Part shown: positions 10,423 to 21,584 of the stretch, piece by piece
Position numbering within the stretch: position 1 is the first letter of the stretch
How the letters are laid out: each line of letters begins with the position of its first letter
Assembly (NCBI RefSeq): GCF_020360975.1
Contig: NW_025408675.1
Span: 2,294,001-2,358,000, forward strand
Reading direction: 5' to 3'
DNA length: 64,000 nt
DNA from: Hirsutella rhossiliensis
Taxonomy: Eukaryota; Ascomycota; Sordariomycetes; Hypocreales; Ophiocordycipitaceae
Translations under genes and position numbers: made by a program
Notes under the pieces: model-generated
What the model was told of the DNA's origin: nothing
Seen by the model: only the letters and a program-made list of their open reading frames with translations
Database searches by the model: none

Positions 10423-13078
10423 GTAAGGGCTTTATAAGACCGTTTACTTTTATCGATACTATTAAAACCTAACGGATAGAAATAAGTCCCTTTTAGACCT
10501 CTTAGTATAACTAATACTAGTAGATATTAATATATTATAGCTAGGTTTATAGCTTACTATTTTCCTCTATAAGAATTTATATAGTTTATATATTATTATA
10601 TTTTATAGCTAATAAGGTCGGAATTTATAGTTATAAAGATATTAGTAGCTAGCTAAGGAAAATAGCTTCCTTTAAAGCTTTTAAGAAAGCTAGTAGCTCT
10701 ACCTCTATACTAAAAGTTATAATAGTAGCTTACTTTAAAGCTTTCTAAGTAATAGTTCCTTTAAAAAGGGATATAATATACCTCTATAAGCTCTTTCTAT
10801 CTAAGGAATTATCTATAAAGGATAAATCGCTTAAATAAAGGAAGATTTTAGTAGCTAGTTTCCTTCCCTACCCTCTTAGGCGTAGACTATATAATCTTAT
10901 TAAATAAAGATAAAGGATAGCTCGGTCTACTACTTCTTAGTACCTAAGGCTAGGATTCTAGTTATACTTAGCTAGCTAAGAGACTATAAAGGAGATATCC
11001 GGTCTAGTAGAAATAGCTAAAAAAAGTAGGGAGCCTACCTTTTATTAATATCGGTGTTTCTCTTACTCCCTAGCTTAAAAGGACGGATTAAGTAAAAGCT
11101 CTTTATTTAATATAGGCGTAAAGGGAAGCTTCTTCTTAAGGGAATTAAGGAGGAATTTATAAGCGACCTTATCGATATAGGCGTCTTAGGTAAGCTAGAT
11201 AGTCTATTAAGACCTATTTTAAAGGATTTAAATCCCTAGGAACTACTTTAGCTCCCCTAGCTTAGTTATCTTATACCTTTATTATAGGCCTTATATAGCC
11301 TCCTTAGTAGTTACTTCTTCCTCTTTTAAGTAAGCTTAGATAATATCGTCGATATAAAAGAAAACTATGATTTTACCCTTTTATATTATATACGGTTCTT
11401 AAGGGACTTTCTTAAAGCCTAGGGCTTTAAGGGAACCTATTAAATACTATTATTAAAGAAGGAGTAATCTTTATAGTCTATATAAAGCTTTCCTAAGCTA
11501 TAGGACCTTTCCTAGTTATTAAAAGCTTAGTAAAAGGCGTATATAAATAACTTCTTCTTCCTTAAGTAGGTAGTTAATAAAGGCGTTAATAGTATCTATT
11601 TAATTAAGTTTAAGGTCGAATTCTACTACTATAGCTATAAGGGTCTAAAAAGATATCCTTACTAAGGTAGTTGCTTTAGTAGGTAAATCCCTTTTTTCCT
11701 ATTAATTCCTTTAGATAACTAGCCGGGCTTTATACTTTTTAAGGAAGGTATACTTATTAGTCTTATAGATAAAGACCTACTTATAGCTAAGGACCTATTT
11801 TCCTCTTATGTTTTCCTTAAGAACCTCTTTAAAAGACCTTATCTTTTTATATAAGGCTAGGTAGTCTTTCTAGGCCTAGAAAAACTAGTCTTTAAAAGGG
11901 TGTTTTTCTAGCTACCCTTAGTTTACTAGTAGGTCTAGGAGGTCTCTTTTATATACCTTTCTTGCTAATAGCTATAGCTTAAAGAGCTAGCCTACTATAA
12001 ATGCTCCGTAGGAACCGTCTTCTATAGGCGTTAGATAGAAGTTAGAAAAACAATCGAAATAAGGGAGAGGTTAGTTTTCTTTTATATTAGGCCCTATACC
12101 TTCCTTTACTTATTAAAGTAGGGATAAAAAAGCAGCTAGGTAATTCTTTAAGAGAGGTGCCTTTCCTACCCCCTTAGGGGTTAAGATAAGAAGACTAATA
12201 AAAAAAGCTACTTTTAGATCTTCTTCTTATATAGAAGGAGGCGTAGGGAGGTAGGTATATTTTAGCTCTACCGCTTTCCTATAGTCTCCTTCTTTATTTA
12301 GATTATTTAATCTAGTAGTTTCCTCTTTTCCTTTAAAGTTAGCGTTATCCTTAACTACTTCGATATTAGTTTCTTCCTTTAGTTCCTTATTTAAGACCTC
12401 TTCTTAAGACTATTAAGAAGGTAAGATTTAAATCTTTTAAATTAGCTAACGTTATAAGAGTAAGAGGGGCTATTAATCCCCCTTTTTATTAAAGTAGCTT
12501 AATTCATCGAAAATTATATCCTTAGTCGAAATAACCTTCTATAAAAGAAGAATCTAGATCTAGAAGATATTAGTAGAATTATAACTAACGAGGTAACTAA
12601 TAAAGGCTCTAGGATTAAGCTTTCTTTTCTTCTTTCTTTTTAGCTATATATCGGTAGTTATAGTATATACCTTATAGCTATAGGTATAAAGGTAGGCTAA
12701 TAAGGCCCTCTTCTTTATAAAGAGCTTAAGGGGAGATTTCTAGTCTATTCCTTAGGTAGTCCCTCTAAGGGTCCGGTTTTATAGGTAATAGGCGGTCTTA
12801 ACGACTTCCCTTTAAAGGTTATAGGGAAGCCTTATAGTAAGTCTTATTATATAGGCCCTTTCTATTATAGCACCCCTTAATCTTTCTACCCCTTTATTAT
12901 AGGCCTAGGTATTCGGTACTAATAAGAGGGGTAAAATACTTTTTTTTAAAGCTAATTTAAGTTATCCTTTATAAATAGCTCTCTATTAGATTATATCTTC
13001 TTTATCTTATAGCTAAAGTAGGATTTTATTTAGTTAATAAAGTCTTAAAAGGTAAACTAGTTATACTTACTTAAGTAG

Positions 13079-13563
13079 TATTATAACTATAGTTAGCGGG
13101 CTATAAGAGAGCTAGCTATATTTATATAATAAGGTAGCTTAAAATAAAAGTTAGGATATAAAGTTACTTAAGCTTAGCTTACTTAAAGTATATATAAGCT
13201 AAGTAAGCCTTATATAAATAGATTACTACTTAGGAGTATAGCTTATAAGTAAGCTATAGTAAGCTATAAAGGGGATTATAGCTAGGACTATAATTTAAAG
13301 ATAGTCTTTATAGGTATATATAGCTACCTACTTTTACTACTTTAAATAAATAGCTCTCTAGCTTTTAATATAATTATTACGATCTCTATTATAATCTTAT
13401 CTTTAATTTAATTACTTAATTACTTAGTTATAGTCTATAGTCTATAACCTCTAACTTATTACTAATATAATATACTTATTATTACTTAAACTATACCTTA
13501 TTATATTTATTAATATAAACCGCTTAATAGGTTTATCCCTTAAGAATAATACTAGTTATTATA
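13079..13563 (+). repeat. 5' LTR of element C
   Basis: About 485 bp. Its right two thirds match the reverse complement of the D LTRs (42008-42457 and 49409-49858). The first 150 bp are much more diverged. The internal region starts CGTTAAAAGCTC, as it does in D. Confidence 0.65.
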
Positions 13564-13813
13564 CGTTAAAAGCTCTTATTTAATATAATACTATATTACT
13601 CTAAGTAATATTATAATTATTAATATACTTATATAGTAAGCTAGATTAACTAACTCTAGAGCTACTATATTACCTTAAGATATAATACGCGAGATTATTA
13701 CCGTTTAATATAAGGTATAGTTACTTAGGAATAAGGGAGGTAATAGATAAGTTATAGACCTTAAAGAAGTAGTTAAACTAAAATAGCTAGGACTATTTAA
13801 TAGTACTTATAGC
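13564..13813 (+). other. Element C leader and start of gag
   Basis: Collinear with the reverse complement of D next to its 5' LTR (about 49160-49408). It ends at the ATAGC duplication (13809-13813) produced by the insertion of E; the gag sequence continues after 27135. Confidence 0.6.
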
Positions 13814-14434
13814 TATAAGAATATACCCTTATATTCCTATTTTACTATTATAAAGAAATAATAAGTATAGGGAGGCTCTATAGAATAAGCTAGTAAAAAG
13901 AGGTTCTATAATATAGTCTAAGGGAATAACCCTTAAAGATAAAGACCTCTACTAGATATCTATACCTTCCTCTAAGAAAAGCGGGTTAGGATAAGCCTAT
14001 CCTTATAAACAAAAATATACATAAAATGCATAAGTTAATTACGAGCAGAACGGATACCTTATTGCCTATTTTAGCCTAGTAGTTCCGAAGATATCCGCGA
14101 TACGAGAATAGGTAGGGCATAGAATATTCTAGTTAAATCTACTACTTACGCTAGAACCTATAGTCTTACGTTAACTATTACGCTATAATTAGACCACCTA
14201 CTAAGTTAGGAAGATATACTATAGATAGAGCTTTTTAAGCACTATAGAATATACTAGAAAGCTAACTAATTAGTCTACTAGTAGGCGAGTAATAGTCTAT
14301 AAAAGACAAAGGATTTCCCTAGGAGTAGTAGATAGAATAAGTAAGTTCGTAAGTATCTTTTACAACGCTATTCTTTTAATATATTATTTAGCCCCTTATA
14401 TGCTCGTTATAAATTCCGGACGAAATCCTACCCC
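13814..14434 (+). repeat. 5' LTR of E, left part
   Basis: Matches 26435-27054 with mainly transition differences. It starts TATAAGAATA, the RIP form of TGTAAG. The LTR is cut at 14434 by element F and resumes at about 21411-21415 through to 21493. Confidence 0.9.
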
Positions 14435-14622
14435 TATATAAGAGTCTTTAACTATTATAGGTAATAGGCTTAGGCCGCGGCCTAAGCTATATAGTCACGT
14501 GCGGAGGGCCGGATCCCGCAAGTATAGGGGCGGGCTAGCCGCGCATAGAAGAGCTCTATATAGCTTATTAATATTATCCTACGGACGGCACCTACGCACA
14601 CGCCTCTGCCTACTCCGTGATA
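14435..14622 (+). repeat. 5' LTR of F (188 bp)
   Basis: Starts TATATAAGAG and ends CCGTGATA. It differs from the 3' copy almost only by transitions. It contains the palindrome-like GGCCGCGGCC. The minus-strand ORF covering it is not a gene. Confidence 0.9.
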
Positions 14623-14717
14623 GTATAAGCTATTAACTAATAGATCTAATAGATATCTCCCCGGAAAGGGTGCCGCTTCCCTAAGGGAGCACCCCGCCAC
14701 CCCCCGGGCGGATAGGA

Positions 14718-15830
14718 AGTATTGCAGCTATCCTAGAAGCGATTAAAAGCGCGACGGCTAGCGAGAAGAACGAGGTTCTCGCTATACTAGGGGAGCCGTC
14801 TACGAGACCAGCGTTAACCCCTACGACCTTAGCAACAGCGGTTGCGGCGGCGGCACCACCGATATAGAAGCCGCTTCCCTAGCCGACTTAGGACGGTAAG
14901 CCTAAGTCCTTCTACTTCTTCCTTAGCCGGCTATAGACGAAGTTTATAATAGACGAGAAATAGGGCCTAAACGGCTATCGTGACATAGCGTGGTATTCGC
15001 TCCTCTATACGCTGCCGGAGCCCTAGATACGGCGGATCTCCGGATTCTAGGATAAGGGCGGCCCTAGAGGTAGACGCGACCCGTAGGACTTCTTCTAACA
15101 CCTTATATATGCGTTCGGCAACGTGTAGGAGCGGGAGAAGGCGTAGGATAGGCTGCGGACCCTTAAGTAAAGGGACGGGCAGACCTTTAGCGAATTCCTC
15201 CCCGACTTCGAAGAGACGCTCTCACGAGCAGCGGGAACCACGGTATAGGAAGACAGCGCGAAGCTTATATAGTTACGGAACTCGATTACGCCGGCCCTAC
15301 GGGAGCTGCTTATCCCCGTAATTATGCCTATTAACTACGGCGAGTATATAAGCCGGTTAATAAAGGTAGCATAGGGCTACGAGCAGACGCCGCGTTTCTA
15401 GAAGCTTCGCAAGCGCACGCCGTATAGCGGTGACGGGATCACCGCCCCTCTATAAGAGGAATAGCCGACTATCGATACTAACGGAGACACCCTAATATCG
15501 GCTACCCGCACGGACCGAGCTAAACGCGGTAGGAAGTCGTCTTCGAATATCCCCTATACTATCCCGCTCTCTAAGTAGCGGGCGAAGTAGGTAACGAGCG
15601 AGGAAATCGGGAAAAGGAAGGCTAACGGCCGCTGCCTACGTTGCGGCGCGTCTATATACTTTATATTAAAATGCCCCTTCCTTTTAGCTAAGCGGCCTAT
15701 AGTAGTTCGAGTAGCGAAGATAGAACCGCTCCTTGCCTTAGACGACGAAGAGGACTCCGCTCCCTTAGGCCTAGAGGAAAAAGAGTAGCTCTAGAGCAAA
15801 GACGGGCTCCGGAGCCCTAATTACTAGTAC
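14718..15830 (+). pseudogene. Element F gag
   Basis: One forward frame runs from near the leader with Ala/Thr/Pro-rich linkers (about 14810-14890). A capsid-like region follows (about 14895-15370) with WYSLLYTLPEP, DFFQHLIYAFG and FSEFLPDFEETLSRA-like helices. A zinc knuckle is at about 15635-15672: two Cys of the CLRC pair and the last Cys are intact, while the His position has been altered to Tyr. In-frame stops are TAG/TAA at positions expected to be Gln. No ATG survives at the likely start. This is the usual Gypsy capsid-nucleocapsid precursor, now broken. Confidence 0.75.
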
Positions 15831-15859
15831 TAGCAAAGGAGAAGGAGGAATTATCCGCC

Positions 15860-18800
15860 CGTATAGAAGAGGAGCCTACTTTAATATAGGTTATAGTTAA
15901 TAACTCCTTGCCCGTCGCCGCCCTTATAGACGAGGGCTACTAGTGCTACGCCGTAGTTAACGAGGCGCTTATACGAGAGATATAAGTGCCGGTAGAAAAG
16001 ATCGCCTTAAGGCGAGTAAAGGGCGCCTTAGGCGCGATAGAGGGTACGGTAATTAGGGGCATTACGTAGCTAGCTATAGAGGTCGACGGTTGCTATAAGC
16101 TTATCGTGGCCTATATAATCCCCTAACTAGAGTTTCCCTTAATCCTCGGGAAACCCTGGTTATTATATACGGAGTTATACTCGGTTCCGTACTAGAAGAA
16201 GCTATAGTTTAGGCCTACGTAATAGTAGGTCCGCTACGACGACGGTTCCATAGGCGTAGGACTAGGCGTACGAGCTTTATGCTCGGCATAAGAAGTCCTT
16301 GCCTCTATCTTTATAGGAACCGTGCGACGGTTAGAGTAGAAGGAAGGCCGGGCAGCGGCTAACGTAGCGGTCTACGCAGTCAGCCTAGCGGACATCGATA
16401 AGGCCCTCTAGGCGAAGAAGCCGAAGTCGCCCTCTAAGCTACGGTAGCAGATACCGGAGCGCTTTCACGACCTCCTACCGCTATTCGAGTCCTAGGAAGC
16501 GGATAAGCTTAACCCGCATAAGCTAGGGGTAGACTATAAGATCGTACTCCGCACCGATAAGAAGGGGCAGGAACTGCCCGCACCGTTCGGACCGCTATAT
16601 AGTATATTATACCCGGAACTACTAGTGCTAAAGAAGACGCTAAGGGACCTCCTAGATAAGGGTTTTATTTAAGTAAGTAGCTCCGAAGCAGGAGCGCCGG
16701 TCCTATTCGTACGTAAACTAGGGGGCGGGATACGGTTCTATTGCGACTATAGGGCTCTAAACGCAATTACGAGGCCGGACCGCTACCCCTTGCCCCTAAT
16801 CTCGGATACGCTCCGTAACCTTTCGAAGGCGAAGTGGTTTACGAAGCTAGATATAAAATAGGCGTTCTATAAGGTGCGGATCTCGGAGGGTAACGAGTAG
16901 AAGACGGCGTTCCGCATACGCTACGGCTTATTCGAGTAGCTTATAACGCCCTTTAGCCTCTTAGGAGCGCCCGCCACCTTCTAGCGTTATATTAATAACG
17001 TGCTTTAGGACTTCCTCGACGAGTTCGCCTCCGTATACATAGATAATATCCTTATCTATACGAGCGGCTCCTACGAGGACTATATACGGAAAGTACGGAG
17101 GGTCCTAGAGCGCCTCTAACTTTATAGGCTCTACCTCGACCCGGATAAGTGCGAATTCGGGGTTAAGAGGGTTAAGTACCTAGGCTTTATTATCTACGCC
17201 GGCGTAGGCATATAGGCGGATCCCGTAAAGATCTAGGCGATTCGGGACTAGGCTGCCCTAACTACGTAGATAGGCGTACGGAGCTTTCTTAGGTTCGCGA
17301 ACTACTATAGGATATTTATTAGGGGCTTCTCCCGTATTATAATGCCCTTAAACGAGATTACCGGGAAGCGGACCGCCTTTCGCTAGGGGCCCGTATAGGA
17401 AGGAGCGTTCCGTACGCTTAAGGACCTATTCTCTTAAGCCCCGGTGCTGCTCTAGTAGGACTTCGACCGGTCTACGTTAGTTAAAGCGGACTACAGCGGC
17501 TAGGCACTTAGAGGAACGCTCTCCTAGGAGGTAGACGGGCGGAAGCAACCGGTAGCGTTCTACTCCCGTAAGCTAACCCTAGCGGAGCGGAATTACGCTA
17601 TTTACGATAAGGAGATACTAGCGATTATTAGCTGCCTCGAGCAATAGTAAGCGGAACTCTAGAGCTATAAGAGCTTCGAGGTTCTTATAGACTATAGGAA
17701 CCTCGAGTACTTTATAACCCGCTAGCACCTCTCGGAGCGGTAAGCCCGCTAGGCGGAGTATCTCTTACGCTTTAACTTCTCGATTAAGTACCGGCTAGGG
17801 CGGGACTCCGTAGTCCTAGATACGCTTTCCCGGAGGGATTAAGACCGGCCGACGGGAGCGGACATCGAGGCCCGGGATCTATAGCTTATCCCGTAAGAAG
17901 CGCTACGGACTTATATAGGAGCTTCCCTAGTAGAGGAAGGCGCGGCGCTAACGGATAAGCCTTCCCCCGCACCTTCGCCTCGGCCCGGCGAGGAGGGATA
18001 GACCGGCCTAGGGGCGCGTGCGGCGCGGGTGTTCTAAGATAAGGTCCTCTAGCGCTTATGGGATAGGATGTCGTCTCTAGACCGCACCTACGAGAGCGTG
18101 CGCCGCGCCGTTAAGTCCGGCGCTCGACGCCTCGATCCGAAGCTAAAGCTAAAGGTATAATTAGCCGACTATTATATCGACCTACGGGGGCACCTACGTT
18201 AGCGGGGGAGACTATAGGTGCCGGGCGCGCCGCATACTATAGAAGCTAGGGAGAAGGATAGACCGCCGGAGCTAGACGAACGGAACAAGCTCTAAGGGAA
18301 GCTAGTCTAGCTCGTCTATAACTCTAGTATCGTAGGCCACCCGGGTAGGCAAGGCATAGCAGCAGGCCTCGCGAGGGATTTCTACTAGCCCCTCCTATAG
18401 CACTACGTTCGCCGCTTCCTCCGTAACTACGATATCTACGGCCGTACTAAGATTTAGAGGGCGCAGCTTAAGGGGCTACTTAAGTAGCTTCCGGTGCCCG
18501 ACCGGTTCTATACGCATATATAGATAGACTTTATAACGGACCTCCTACTTATAGAGGGCGGCAACCGCTATATATAGGTAATTAAGGACCGACTTAGTAA
18601 GTCTATAATATTAGAGCCGATGCCGTCTATAGATATAGAGTCCTACGTAGAGCGCTTCCTATAGTGCTAGGCCCGCTCGTATAGCTAGCTAGCCTCTATT
18701 ATAAGCGATAGGGGATCGAATTAAACTAGCCGCTTTTAGCAGCACCTATGCTAGCTACTCTAGATTACGTAGCTGCTTAGCACGGCATATTACCTATAGA

Positions 18801-19620
18801 CCGACGGAGGGCCCGAGAGGGTTAACTAGGAGGCGTAGGCTTACCTATAGGCCGTCGTAGCCCGCAACTAAGCAAACTAGGACCGTTAGCTCCCCGCGGC
18901 CTAACTTACGTTAAATAGTAGACTATATACCTCTATTAAGATAGCCCCTTTCTTTGCAACGCATAGCTTTAAACTACCCTTACTAGTTCCCTTTGCCGTA
19001 GGCGTGGTAGCGGAGTAGTATAGCAATTCGTTACCGGAGGGCCGCGCCTCCGCGTTCGTACGAAAGCTATAGGAGACCACGGATTATTGCTAATCCGCGA
19101 TAGCCGCCGCGGCGTAAGATTAGGAGCGGCACGCTAATAAGACTAGGGCCCTAGTAGATAGGTTTACGGTAGGAGATAAGGTATAGCTAGACCTCCGTAA
19201 CTATAGGTCGGCACGGCTAAAGAAGAAGCTTAACTAGCTATACGCGAAGTTTACGGTGCGGAGGGTTATTAGCCCGTAGGTTATAGAGCTCGATAGTCTC
19301 CTAACGGGGGTCTATAATAAGATTAACGTAGACCTCCTTCGTAGAGCCTCCTCTAACCCGCTGCCTAGATAAGAAGCAGCGGACGCCTAATCGCCCGTAA
19401 TCGAGGTAGAGGGAGAGGACGAGTTCGAGGTCGAAGAGATACGGGCCGCGCGCTAGAAAAAGGTCGGTAGGGGGAAACGCCGGGAGGTCCTCGTTAAGTA
19501 GCGCGGGTATCTCGACCCTACGTAGGAACCCGTACGTAAGTTTACGGGAACCATAGCCCTCGATAAGTTCGAAGCCTTATTTAGAACGGTAGACGAGAAC
19601 GACGGACTAGCGGACTACCG
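15860..19620 (+). pseudogene. Element F pol (PR-RT-RH-IN-chromodomain)
   Basis: Protease-like ALIDEG is at about 15927. RT (about 16570-17120) has an [10 protein letters not shown] block, [20 protein letters not shown] with the first catalytic Asp, and a catalytic box read as YIDNILIYT, where the second Asp has become Asn. RNase H is at about 17460-17830. Integrase (about 18310-19050) shows the HPGR zinc-region start, the IDFITDL Asp box, SDRGSNQ, the TDGGPERVNQ Glu box and a KLPLLVPFAVG tail. The chromodomain (19410-19590) has EFEVEEIRAAR then VLVK and a YLDPT end with TAG for Trp. About 1250 residues, typical of a Gypsy pol, but interrupted by many stops. Confidence 0.85.
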
Positions 19621-19758
19621 ATAGCAGCCCGGGCTAGGACCACGAAGTAGGCATAGCGGAGGGGGCAGTCACGGCAATATAGGCAATATAAGCGCAATAG
19701 TATAGGCGGAGATAAAAATAGCGTTTATTATAAGGCGAAGCCCCTAGACTACCCGGGC

Positions 19759-20440
19759 CTATTCCTTATCGTTATTATTATTATTATCTTCGTTATCGTC
19801 GTCCTCGTCGGCCTCCTCCTTCTTATTAGCGGCGGCGGCGGTCTCTAGGGCGCTAAGGCGGCCCTCTAAGCCCGTAAGCTAGTCGGCGGCGGCGGCGGCT
19901 CTAGGGGCAGAGGGGCGGCGGCCAGCGGCGGCGGCAGGGGCAGCGGCGGTAGCGGAGGCGGGCACGGCTAAGGGGACCGCCAACAAGGCGACGGAGGCAG
20001 TGTCCCTAGCGCCGGGTGCGTTAGAGGCGGAAATAGGAGAGCGGAGGAGTAGGACTTACTTAGGCATAAGGCCCTATCGCTCGAGGGCGCGGAGGTTGCG
20101 GTAGGCGGCGGCGGCGGCGGTAAGGCGCTTCTTAGTAGCCCCCCGCGCCTACCCGTGCGAGCCGGCCTTCTAAGCCGACGCCGCAGCGAGCAGGACGGGA
20201 GGCGCCGCCTTATAGGCGCGGCCGGCTCGCGCGCACTAGTAGCAGCTGCCGCCGCGGCGGCGCCCGGCCTAGTCGGAGCAGTCGAGCTCCTGCGACGCAC
20301 AACGCATATAGGGGGCCGAGCGGGCGGCGCCGGCCTACACTTAGCGCTTATGCTATAGGAGGTTAGCGGACAACGTCTATTACGCTTACCTGACTACGGA
20401 CTTACGGGGGTGGCGGAGACGGAGGCGGGGGCCGAGGGGC
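19759..20440 (-). pseudogene. Element F antisense ORF: Cys-motif, coiled-coil-like stretch, acidic tail
   Basis: On the minus strand, one frame runs from about 20440 down to a TAG at 19759-19761, interrupted only by TAG/TAA. It has a Gln/Arg-rich N-terminal part and a Cys cluster (RCASQELDCSD, then CYQCARAGRAY, where Tyr probably replaces Cys). A Lys/Arg/Ala-rich stretch ends YRNLRALERQG. An Ala/Pro-rich linker leads to a short leucine-heptad segment (LTGLEGRLSALE), and the C-terminus is extremely acidic and Asn-rich. It lies between the chromodomain end and the 3' LTR and points towards pol. It looks like a small DNA- or RNA-binding accessory protein. Overlapping frames on both strands are also open because of the GC-rich repeats, so confidence is moderate. 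Confidence 0.5.
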
Positions 20441-20610
20441 CGGGCGTTACGGGTAGCGGCGGGGACGGCGTCGTTACCCTAAGGGGCGACGTGAGAGCGA
20501 ATAGCGCAGCAGAGGCGGCGGCGGCGGCGGTGGGAGCGGTGGCAGCGGCGCGGGTAGGAGCGGCGGCAGCGGCGGAGTCATCGTCGGCCGCGGCTAGCAC
20601 GGCGTCGACG
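19830..20610. repeat. CGG/GCC trinucleotide-rich low-complexity tract in F
   Basis: Recurrent (CGG)n/(GCG)n blocks, for example near 19890, 20105, 20235 and 20515, interspersed with unique sequence. They generate poly-Ala or poly-Arg in different frames. No other element in the window has this composition. Confidence 0.75.
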
Positions 20611-20860
20611 AACGACTCCGCACGCTCCGAGAAGGAGGAGGTAGGAGAGGGAGAGGCGGATATATCTATCGTAGAAGTTAGCACGACGGAATACGGCCTC
20701 CCGCTCTATAAGGCGCGGAACTTACTAGTTAGAGTTATTATTATTATTAGGGCTATTATTGCTACTGCCGCTACTACTACGAGCATACGTTAATAGAGCG
20801 GCCCGTATAGCTAGGAACGGACTAACGCCCTAGGTAGAGCGGAACTTACCTATTAATACT
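20440..20860. other. Ala/Ser-coding GC-rich stretch next to F 3' LTR
   Basis: Both strands have open frames (plus 20410-20793; minus 20394-20684), both rich in Ala and Ser, as expected from GCN/NGC repeats. The minus-strand frame (Pro/Ser/Thr/Ala-rich) could be the N-terminal part of the antisense ORF, joined by a frame change or intron near 20430. Neither reading is proven. Confidence 0.3.
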
Positions 20861-21226
20861 ACTACTACGGTTAAAGAAAGGAGAGAAGGAAGGGAAGGGG
20901 GAAGGGGGGGATACCGCCTTATATACCCCTTAGTAGAGGATACTACCTAAGGCAGAGGGGACGGGCAACCTAAGGCTTACGTAGGTCCGGACTAGCCGCC
21001 GGCTACCTAGGGGCGTATATAATAGGTTACGCCCCTATTTAAACGGCTAGCCGGCCGACGAGTATAGAGCTAGGTCCCGGCTACCCGGGCTAACGGGCGC
21101 GGGGATAATAGGGCTAGTAGGGCCGGCCCTATTAATAGGAAAGGGCAGGGAAGAGCCCGCGGCACGGGCCTAATTATACGGGAGCCGTTAATAGGGCAGC
21201 GCTACGCCGCGCTCGAGGGAGGGCAT
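20860..21226. other. F untranslated region and polypurine tract
   Basis: Purine-rich runs (AAGGGAAGGGGGAAGG near 20890; GAGGGAGGG just before 21227) and GC-rich unique sequence; no ORF. The second run is positioned as the plus-strand priming tract of the element. Confidence 0.5.
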
Positions 21227-21414
21227 TATATAAGAGTCTTTAACTATTATAGGTAATAGGCTTAGGCCGCGGCCTAAGCCGTGTAGTTACGTGCGGAGGG
21301 CCGGATCCCGTAAATATAGGGGCGGGCCAGCCGCGTATAGAAGAGCTCTGCATAGCTTGTTAACATTATCCTACGGACGGCACCTACGTACACGCCTCTG
21401 CCTACTCCGTAACA
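21227..21414 (+). repeat. 3' LTR of F (188 bp)
   Basis: Starts TATATAAGAG and ends CCGTAACA, so its CA end is preserved here while the 5' copy reads TA. Confidence 0.9.
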
Positions 21415-21493
21415 CCCTATACTCCTTCGACCGATCTTTCTACTTACGTTATCGATTACCCGATCCTACGCTTATTACTTATACCTTTTAATA
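21415..21493 (+). repeat. 5' LTR of E, right part
   Basis: Continues the LTR after element F and corresponds to about 27052-27130. It ends TTTTAATA against TTTTTATA in the 3' LTR. The short ORF that crosses 21291-21491 lies in LTR sequence and is not a gene. Confidence 0.85.
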
Positions 21494-21570
21494 GGTTATA
21501 AGCCCGGCTTTTCTATAAGTCGGGTAATAACTTTAAAATTCTAATACTAACTATACGACCTCTAATTATT
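21494..21570 (+). other. E leader / primer-binding region
   Basis: Lies immediately after the 5' LTR end and before gag. A short inverted repeat (AGCCCGGCT...AGTCGGGT) is visible. No specific tRNA match could be assigned after mutation. Confidence 0.3.
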
Positions 21571-21584
21571 TAAAATAAGCTCTA

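Larger units (their letters stand above)
8992..13078 (-). mobile_element. Element B: Ty1/Copia relic, truncated at its 5' end by element C
   Basis: The left end is an LTR (8992-9467) that matches both LTRs of element B2. The body encodes Copia integrase, RT and RNase H on the minus strand, in the Copia order. It runs parallel to B2 (30035-33560) with mostly C/T and G/A differences plus one 551-bp insertion, the TRIM element. The match stops at 13078, exactly where the LTR of element C starts. The missing gag end was not found elsewhere, so only the 3' part of B survives here. Confidence 0.8.
9480..13078 (-). pseudogene. Element B Copia pol (IN-RT-RH)
   Basis: Read on the minus strand, RNase H is near 10870-10560 (EVELLAFLKALKEA). 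The RT core near 11365-11340 contains the catalytic box FYIDDI, followed by the GELKWFLGI-like block at about 11250-11230 with TAG in place of Trp. Integrase and its C-terminal region fill about 13070-12500. The Copia domain order (IN before RT) distinguishes it from the Gypsy elements around it. The RNase H part is interrupted by the TRIM element at 9877-10422. Stops are frequent and nearly all are TAA or TAG. Confidence 0.75.
14435..21414 (+). mobile_element. Element F: GC-rich Ty3/Gypsy chromovirus with an antisense ORF
   Basis: Two 188-bp LTRs (14435-14622 and 21227-21414) flank gag, pol with a chromodomain, and an extra region of about 1.6 kb. It sits in the 5' LTR of E. The flanks CCCC/CCCT, with the empty site TACCCTATAC in the other LTR, fit a short target duplication of 4-5 bp blurred by mutation. 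A purine-rich tract (GAGGGAGGG) precedes the 3' LTR. Base composition is strikingly GC-rich compared with everything around it, yet CpA/TpG are still depleted and stops are TAG/TAA. It is the youngest insertion in this nest. Confidence 0.9.

Noticed and set aside
14482..14700. 72-codon minus-strand ORF
   Set aside because: It lies across the 5' LTR and leader of element F and has no motif; the same DNA recurs in the 3' LTR.
15109..15321. 70-codon plus-strand ORF
   Set aside because: Out-of-frame shadow of F gag, which reads well in another frame over the same DNA.
19968..20300. 110-codon minus-strand ORF, Ala/Pro/Arg-rich
   Set aside because: Produced by GCC/CGG repeats in a frame next to the more structured antisense ORF; composition only.
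20155..20358. 67-codon plus-strand Ala/Gly-rich ORF
   Set aside because: GC-repeat artefact; no start context or motif.
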